Positions 60,567 through 64,000 of a stretch of 64,000 bases of DNA are shown here, piece after piece. The notes beneath the pieces were generated by a model. That model searched no databases. It was not told where the DNA came from and saw nothing but the letters and a program-made list of their open reading frames with translations. This DNA comes from Halomonas nitroreducens (lineage in GTDB: Bacteria > Pseudomonadota > Gammaproteobacteria > Pseudomonadales > Halomonadaceae), in assembly GCF_003966155.1 (NCBI RefSeq), contig NZ_RXNS01000001.1:124001-188000 (forward strand), written 5' to 3'. Position 1 is the stretch's first letter; each line of letters starts with the position of its first letter. A program made the position numbers and the translations under genes.

Positions 60567-61814
60567 ATGGAAGCCTATTTCCTGGACTTCGCCAACCTCC
60601 TGCTGAGGTGGCTGCACGTGATCGCCGCCGTGGCCTGGATCGGCGAGTCGATCTACTTCGTCATGCTGGACAATGGCCTGCGCCCGCCCAAGGCCGCCGA
60701 GGACCAGCGCAAGGGCGTGTTCGGCGAGATGTGGGCGGTGCATGGCGGTGGCTTCTACCACAACCAGAAGTACGCCAGCGCCCCGGAGAAACTCCCCGAG
60801 GACCTGCACTGGTCGTTCTGGAAGGCCTACACGACCTGGCTCTCCGGCTTCGGCCTGTTCGTGCTGCTCTACATGGCCAATCCCGGCTTCTACCTGGTCA
60901 ACCCGGGCAGCGACTGGGCGTGGGCCGCCAACCTCACCGGCTGGCAGGCCAACGTGGTGGCCCTGCTGTTCCTGCTCGGCGGCTGGGTGGTCTACAACGA
61001 GATGTGCAAGCGCATCAGCCCCAACATGGAGCGTGACGGCCTGCTGAGCCTGGCCGTGGCGGTGATGATGGTGGTGGTGGCCTACCTGAGCACCCAGATC
61101 TTCGCGGGACGCGCCGCCTTCCTGCTCACCGGTGCGGTGATGGCCACCGCCATGTCGGCCAACGTCTTCTTCTGGATCATCCCGGGGCAGCGCCGCATGG
61201 TGAAGGCCATGAAGGCCGGCGAGACGCCGAATCCCATCGATGGCAAGCGCGGCAAGCAGCGCTCGGTGCACAACACCTACTTCACGCTGCCGGTGGTGCT
61301 GCTGATGCTCAGCAACCACTATTCCTTCACCTACACCCATGAGCTGTCCTGGGTGATCATGTCGCTGTTCATCTTCGCTGGCGCCCTGATTCGCCAGTTC
61401 TTCGTGCTGATGCACGCCGGCCAGATCAAGCCGGCCTACCCGGCCTCGGGCGCGGTGCTGATCCTGGTGGCGGTATGGATCGGGGCGCCCACCGCGGGCA
61501 ATGCCACGGCCGCCGCCACGGCCAGCAGCGAGACAGCCGGGGGCGAGACTGCGCCGGCCCAGGTGGCCCAGGCCGAGCCGGAGAGCCGGGCGCAGACGAT
61601 CATCGAGCAGCGCTGCGTCCAGTGCCACGCCCAGAACCCGAGTCATGCCGGTTTCTCGGCGGCACCGGCCGGGGTGATCCTCGACACCCCCGAGCAGATG
61701 TTGCGCCAGATCGACCAGATCAAGCAGGTGGTCGCCAGCGGCTACATGCCGCTGGGCAACATCACCCAGATGACCGACGAGGAGCGTGCGGAGATCGCTG
61801 CCTGGAGCCCGTGA
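60567..61814 (+). CDS. puuD: Membrane urate hydroxylase with C-terminal cytochrome c domain
   Basis: A 415-residue urate oxidase of the PuuD type, unlike the soluble cofactor-free urate oxidases. About eight membrane spans fill residues 1-310 (LLRWLHVIAAVAWIGESIYFVMLDNGLRPP, NPGSDWAWAANLTGWQANVVALLFLLGGWVVYNEMCKR), followed by an Ala/Glu-rich linker and a c-type cytochrome domain with Cys350-x-x-Cys353-His354 in CVQCHAQNPSHAGF and the Met in GYMPLGNITQMTDEE. It probably feeds electrons to the respiratory chain. It oxidises urate to 5-hydroxyisourate, the substrate of UraH. Confidence 0.94.
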   Translation: MEAYFLDFANLLLRWLHVIAAVAWIGESIYFVMLDNGLRPPKAAEDQRKGVFGEMWAVHGGGFYHNQKYASAPEKLPEDLHWSFWKAYTTWLSGFGLFVLLYMANPGFYLVNPGSDWAWAANLTGWQANVVALLFLLGGWVVYNEMCKRISPNMERDGLLSLAVAVMMVVVAYLSTQIFAGRAAFLLTGAVMATAMSANVFFWIIPGQRRMVKAMKAGETPNPIDGKRGKQRSVHNTYFTLPVVLLMLSNHYSFTYTHELSWVIMSLFIFAGALIRQFFVLMHAGQIKPAYPASGAVLILVAVWIGAPTAGNATAAATASSETAGGETAPAQVAQAEPESRAQTIIEQRCVQCHAQNPSHAGFSAAPAGVILDTPEQMLRQIDQIKQVVASGYMPLGNITQMTDEERAEIAAWSP

Positions 61815-61840
61815 GCTGATGCCGAGCCTCCTCGCCCCAT

Positions 61841-61873
61841 GACCACCGCCCGCCTTTTTGGCGGGCGGTGGTC
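61841..61873 (+). terminator. Strong hairpin after puuD
   Basis: A perfect 14-bp stem (61841-61854 and 61860-61873) with a TTTTT loop begins 26 bases after the puuD stop and precedes the GntR gene. Confidence 0.75.
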
Positions 61874-61887
61874 GTTTCGGGCAGCGG

Positions 61888-61903
61888 AAAGCGTATACAA
61901 TGA
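61888..61903. promoter_or_regulatory. Candidate GntR operator upstream of its own gene
   Basis: AAAGCGTATACAATGA differs from the element in the uraD/uraH gap at only two transitions. It lies 36 bases before the GntR start codon, so it fits an autoregulatory site. The TACAAT part could also act as a -10. Confidence 0.5.
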
Positions 61904-61938
61904 GTGGCATATCGGGTTTTCACGGAGGCGAGCAGTCC

Positions 61939-62679
61939 ATGAACCAGCGTCAGGTCGTTGCCGGGGACAAGTCCAGCGACGGCGGCGGTCGCCCCGGCAA
62001 GAACGGCGACGGCGCCGAGCGTCACGAGGCGATCTACCAGTCGATCAGCGATGCCATCATCGAGCATCGCCTCAAGCCCGGCGCGCGGCTGCGCGAGGAT
62101 GCCCTGGCCGAGGTCTTCGGCATCAGCCGGACCGGCATCCGCAAGATCCTCCAGCGCCTGGCCCTGGAGCAGCTGGTGACCCTGACCCCCCGCCGTGGCG
62201 CCAGCGTGACGCGGCCCACCGCCGACGAGGCCAAGGATGTCTTCGATGCCCGGCAGATGGTCGAGTGTGGCCTGATGCCCGAGGTGGCCCGCCGCATCAC
62301 CGCCGAGGACGCCCAGTCACTGCGCGAGATGGCGGTGCGTGAACGCGAGGCCCTGCGGGCCGGCGAGCAGAGTGCCGCCATCAAGCTGTCCGCGGCCTTC
62401 CATGGGCGACTGGCGTGGATCTCCGGCAACGCCACCCTGGCGGCGTTCGTCGAACGCCTGTGTTCGCGCTCCTCGCTGATCCTGGCGGTGTACGGCAACG
62501 CCGGCCACCTGGGCTGCGAGTCCCACGACCACGACGACCTGGTGGGCTACCTGGTGAGCGGCAACGGCGAGCGTGCCCTGGCCTTCATGAGCCGCCACCT
62601 CAAGGCCATCGAGGCATCGCTGTCCATCCATGCCGAAGAGGATGAGGCCCCGGACCTGTTCGAGATCTTCTCGGGCTAG
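61939..62679 (+). CDS. GntR-family regulator (FadR subgroup)
   Basis: A 246-residue regulator with an N-terminal winged helix (HEAIYQSISDAIIEHRLKPGARLREDALAEVFGISRTGIRKILQRLALEQLVTLTPRRGASVTRPTADEA) and a C-terminal FCD domain (VFDARQMVECGLMPEVARRIT, KLSAAFHGRLAWISGN, HDHDDLVGYLVSG with likely metal His). It is downstream of the urate genes and shares an upstream element with uraD, so it most likely controls urate catabolism. I chose the ATG at 61939, after GGAGG. An ATG at 61900 is also open. Confidence 0.92.
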   Translation: MNQRQVVAGDKSSDGGGRPGKNGDGAERHEAIYQSISDAIIEHRLKPGARLREDALAEVFGISRTGIRKILQRLALEQLVTLTPRRGASVTRPTADEAKDVFDARQMVECGLMPEVARRITAEDAQSLREMAVREREALRAGEQSAAIKLSAAFHGRLAWISGNATLAAFVERLCSRSSLILAVYGNAGHLGCESHDHDDLVGYLVSGNGERALAFMSRHLKAIEASLSIHAEEDEAPDLFEIFSG

Positions 62680-62708
62680 GGGCGACTCTCCCCGGGTTAC
62701 CCTCGAAT

Positions 62709-62742
62709 CACCGCGCCCCGTGCCATGGCACGGGGCGCGGTG
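62709..62742. terminator. 34-bp perfect palindrome between convergent genes
   Basis: The 17-base arms are exact reverse complements around CCATGG, giving a strong hairpin or cruciform. It lies 30 bases past the GntR stop and 22 bases past the convergent permease stop, so it should terminate both directions. Confidence 0.7.
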
Positions 62743-62763
62743 TAGCGTGACGAGGGATGGGGA

Positions 62764-64000
62764 TCAGGAGTTGGCGGTGACCGGCTGGCGCTGGCCCTTC
62801 ATCAACAGGAAGTAGAAGAGCCCGCCCAGGGCAGCACCGATCAACCAGGCATAGCCGCCGAGCGCTTCGAGGGCTGGCACCCACACCGATGAGATCGAGA
62901 ACAGCGCGGCCAGGGCGAAGGCGCCGATGGCTCGCTTGTTCCAGCCCTTGACGTAGTGGTAGGCCCCGTCGGGGTCGGCGGAGAACATGTCCTGGATGTT
63001 CAAGTGCTGGCGTTTCACCAGGTAGTAGTCCACCACGATGATGCCGTAGAAGGGTGCCACGATGGCTCCCAGGGCATTGACGAAGCCGGCGATGCCGATC
63101 TGGCTGATCACTGACACCCACAGTGCCCCGACGAAGAAAGCCACCACCGCGGTGATCAGCCCGCCGATCCGAAAGCTGATCTTGCCCGGGAAGAGGTTGG
63201 CCAGGTCGTAGGCCGGTGGGATGAAGTTGGCGACCAGGTTGATGCCCACGGTGGCGGCGAAGAAGGTGATCGCGGCGATGATGGTCAGCGGCAGGGAGTC
63301 GACCCGCTCGATGATGTCCGAGGGGTTGGTGAGCGTCTCGCCGAACAGCGCGAGCGTGCCCGCGGTAATGATCAGGGCGATGAAGGAAAAGAAGGCCACA
63401 TTGAGCGGAAGGCCCAGCAGATTGCCGAGCTTCATCTGTTTCTCGCTCTTCACGAAGCGGGTGAAGTCGCCGAAGTTGATCACCACGGCAGCGAAGTAGG
63501 CGATCATGGTGCCGGTAATCGCCAGGAAGGCGGTCAAGGGGCTGCCTTCATACTCGCTACTGCCACTGAAGATGGTGCTCACCGCGGGCAACAGGTCGCT
63601 GCCGGCCTGGAACCAGACGATGACCATCAGCGCCACCATCACCACGTAGACCATGGGGCCGGCCCAGTTGAGGAAGTGCTTGATGCGGTCGATCCCTTGC
63701 CAGAACAGCGCCATCTGGAAGACCCAGACGATCACGAAGGACACCCACCCCACCGCGGACATGCCCAGCCAGGAACCACCGGGGTCGCCGATGAGCGCGG
63801 TGATCAGCAGGGCGACCGCCGTGGAGGCGAAGTAGGTCTGTACCCCGTACCAGAAGATGCCGATGATGGCCCGCAGCATGGCCGGGAAGTTGGCCCCGCG
63901 CACTCCCATGCTGGACCGGATCATTACCGGGAAGGGCACGCCGTACTTGACGCTGGGCTTGCCACTCAGGTTGACCAGCCACATCACCACGACGCCGGCG
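62764..64000 (-). CDS. NCS1-family nucleobase/allantoin permease (5' end cut off by window)
   Basis: The C-terminal roughly 400 residues of a nucleobase:cation symporter-1 protein, reading towards the left. The frame is open to the right window edge, so the start is missing. Visible features are GVPFPVMIRSSMGVRGANFPAMLRAIIGIFWYGVQTYFA, typical of the family's helix 2-3 region, and VINFGDFTRFVKSEKQMKLGNLLGLPLNVAFFSFIALI. It is near urate genes and is therefore a candidate importer of urate, allantoin or another purine. Hydantoin or uracil permeases have the same fold. Confidence 0.9.
   Translation of the reverse strand, partial: AGVVVMWLVNLSGKPSVKYGVPFPVMIRSSMGVRGANFPAMLRAIIGIFWYGVQTYFASTAVALLITALIGDPGGSWLGMSAVGWVSFVIVWVFQMALFWQGIDRIKHFLNWAGPMVYVVMVALMVIVWFQAGSDLLPAVSTIFSGSSEYEGSPLTAFLAITGTMIAYFAAVVINFGDFTRFVKSEKQMKLGNLLGLPLNVAFFSFIALIITAGTLALFGETLTNPSDIIERVDSLPLTIIAAITFFAATVGINLVANFIPPAYDLANLFPGKISFRIGGLITAVVAFFVGALWVSVISQIGIAGFVNALGAIVAPFYGIIVVDYYLVKRQHLNIQDMFSADPDGAYHYVKGWNKRAIGAFALAALFSISSVWVPALEALGGYAWLIGAALGGLFYFLLMKGQRQPVTANS

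Overview
The window is about 64 kb of high-GC DNA with tightly packed genes and long open antisense frames, as expected for a halophilic gammaproteobacterium. Halomonadaceae (Halomonas or a close relative) is the best guess. This rests on overall gene content: an N-type ATPase operon, a gamma-butyrobetaine hydroxylase, a phasin, an ethanolamine-type permease, TRAP and glycolate systems. It is inference, because no rRNA or other marker is present. I saw no rRNA, tRNA, CRISPR array, phage or insertion sequence.

Layout. 1-4.5 kb: the 3' part of a fused TRAP transporter, a YbaY-type lipoprotein and purEK. 4.6-8.4 kb: a YeiH-type exporter with a divergent LysR gene, a TraX-family membrane protein and a second LysR gene. 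8.6-15.1 kb: amino-alcohol permease, glutamine-synthetase-like ligase, aldehyde dehydrogenase, iron alcohol dehydrogenase and class I amidotransferase. Together these look like a gamma-glutamylation route for ethanolamine or a related amino alcohol. 15.2-21.9 kb: a complete nine-gene N-ATPase operon (atpDCQRBEFAG), followed by a cation/proton antiporter. 23.2-26 kb: a Zn/Cd/Pb P-type ATPase with a divergent MerR regulator and a classical 19-bp-spacer promoter. 26-33.7 kb: a polar amino acid ABC transporter (ATPase, two permeases) with three paralogous binding proteins, an isoaspartyl-dipeptidase-like hydrolase and astE.

33.9-41.8 kb: lipocalin, methyltransferase, tartrate/D-malate dehydrogenase with its LysR gene, a GT4 glycosyltransferase, a TVP38-family membrane protein, and gamma-butyrobetaine hydroxylase with a divergent LysR gene. 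41.8-44.7 kb: a GT2 / LAB_N / GT39 cassette likely to modify lipid A or another envelope glycan. 44.7-50.7 kb: mtfA, a GNAT-nitrilase fusion, an HD-GYP protein with a zinc ribbon, a GltS-like flavoprotein, a DksA/TraR zinc finger and a small acidic exported protein. 50.9-57 kb: glycolate oxidation (glcG, glcF, glcE, glcD) and a LldP/GlcA permease. 57.3-59.3 kb: GST, phasin, phosphoribosyltransferase. 59.4-64 kb: urate breakdown (uraD, uraH, puuD), a GntR regulator and an NCS1 permease cut off by the right edge.

Most interesting: the candidate gamma-glutamyl amino-alcohol pathway with a structured non-coding element between its ligase and aldehyde dehydrogenase genes; the N-ATPase with a two-carboxylate c subunit; three binding proteins sharing one permease set; an IadA-like hydrolase lacking one expected metal-binding histidine; and palindromic operator candidates around the glycolate and urate loci. 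Start codons were chosen from ribosome-binding sites and family lengths and are less certain than stops.
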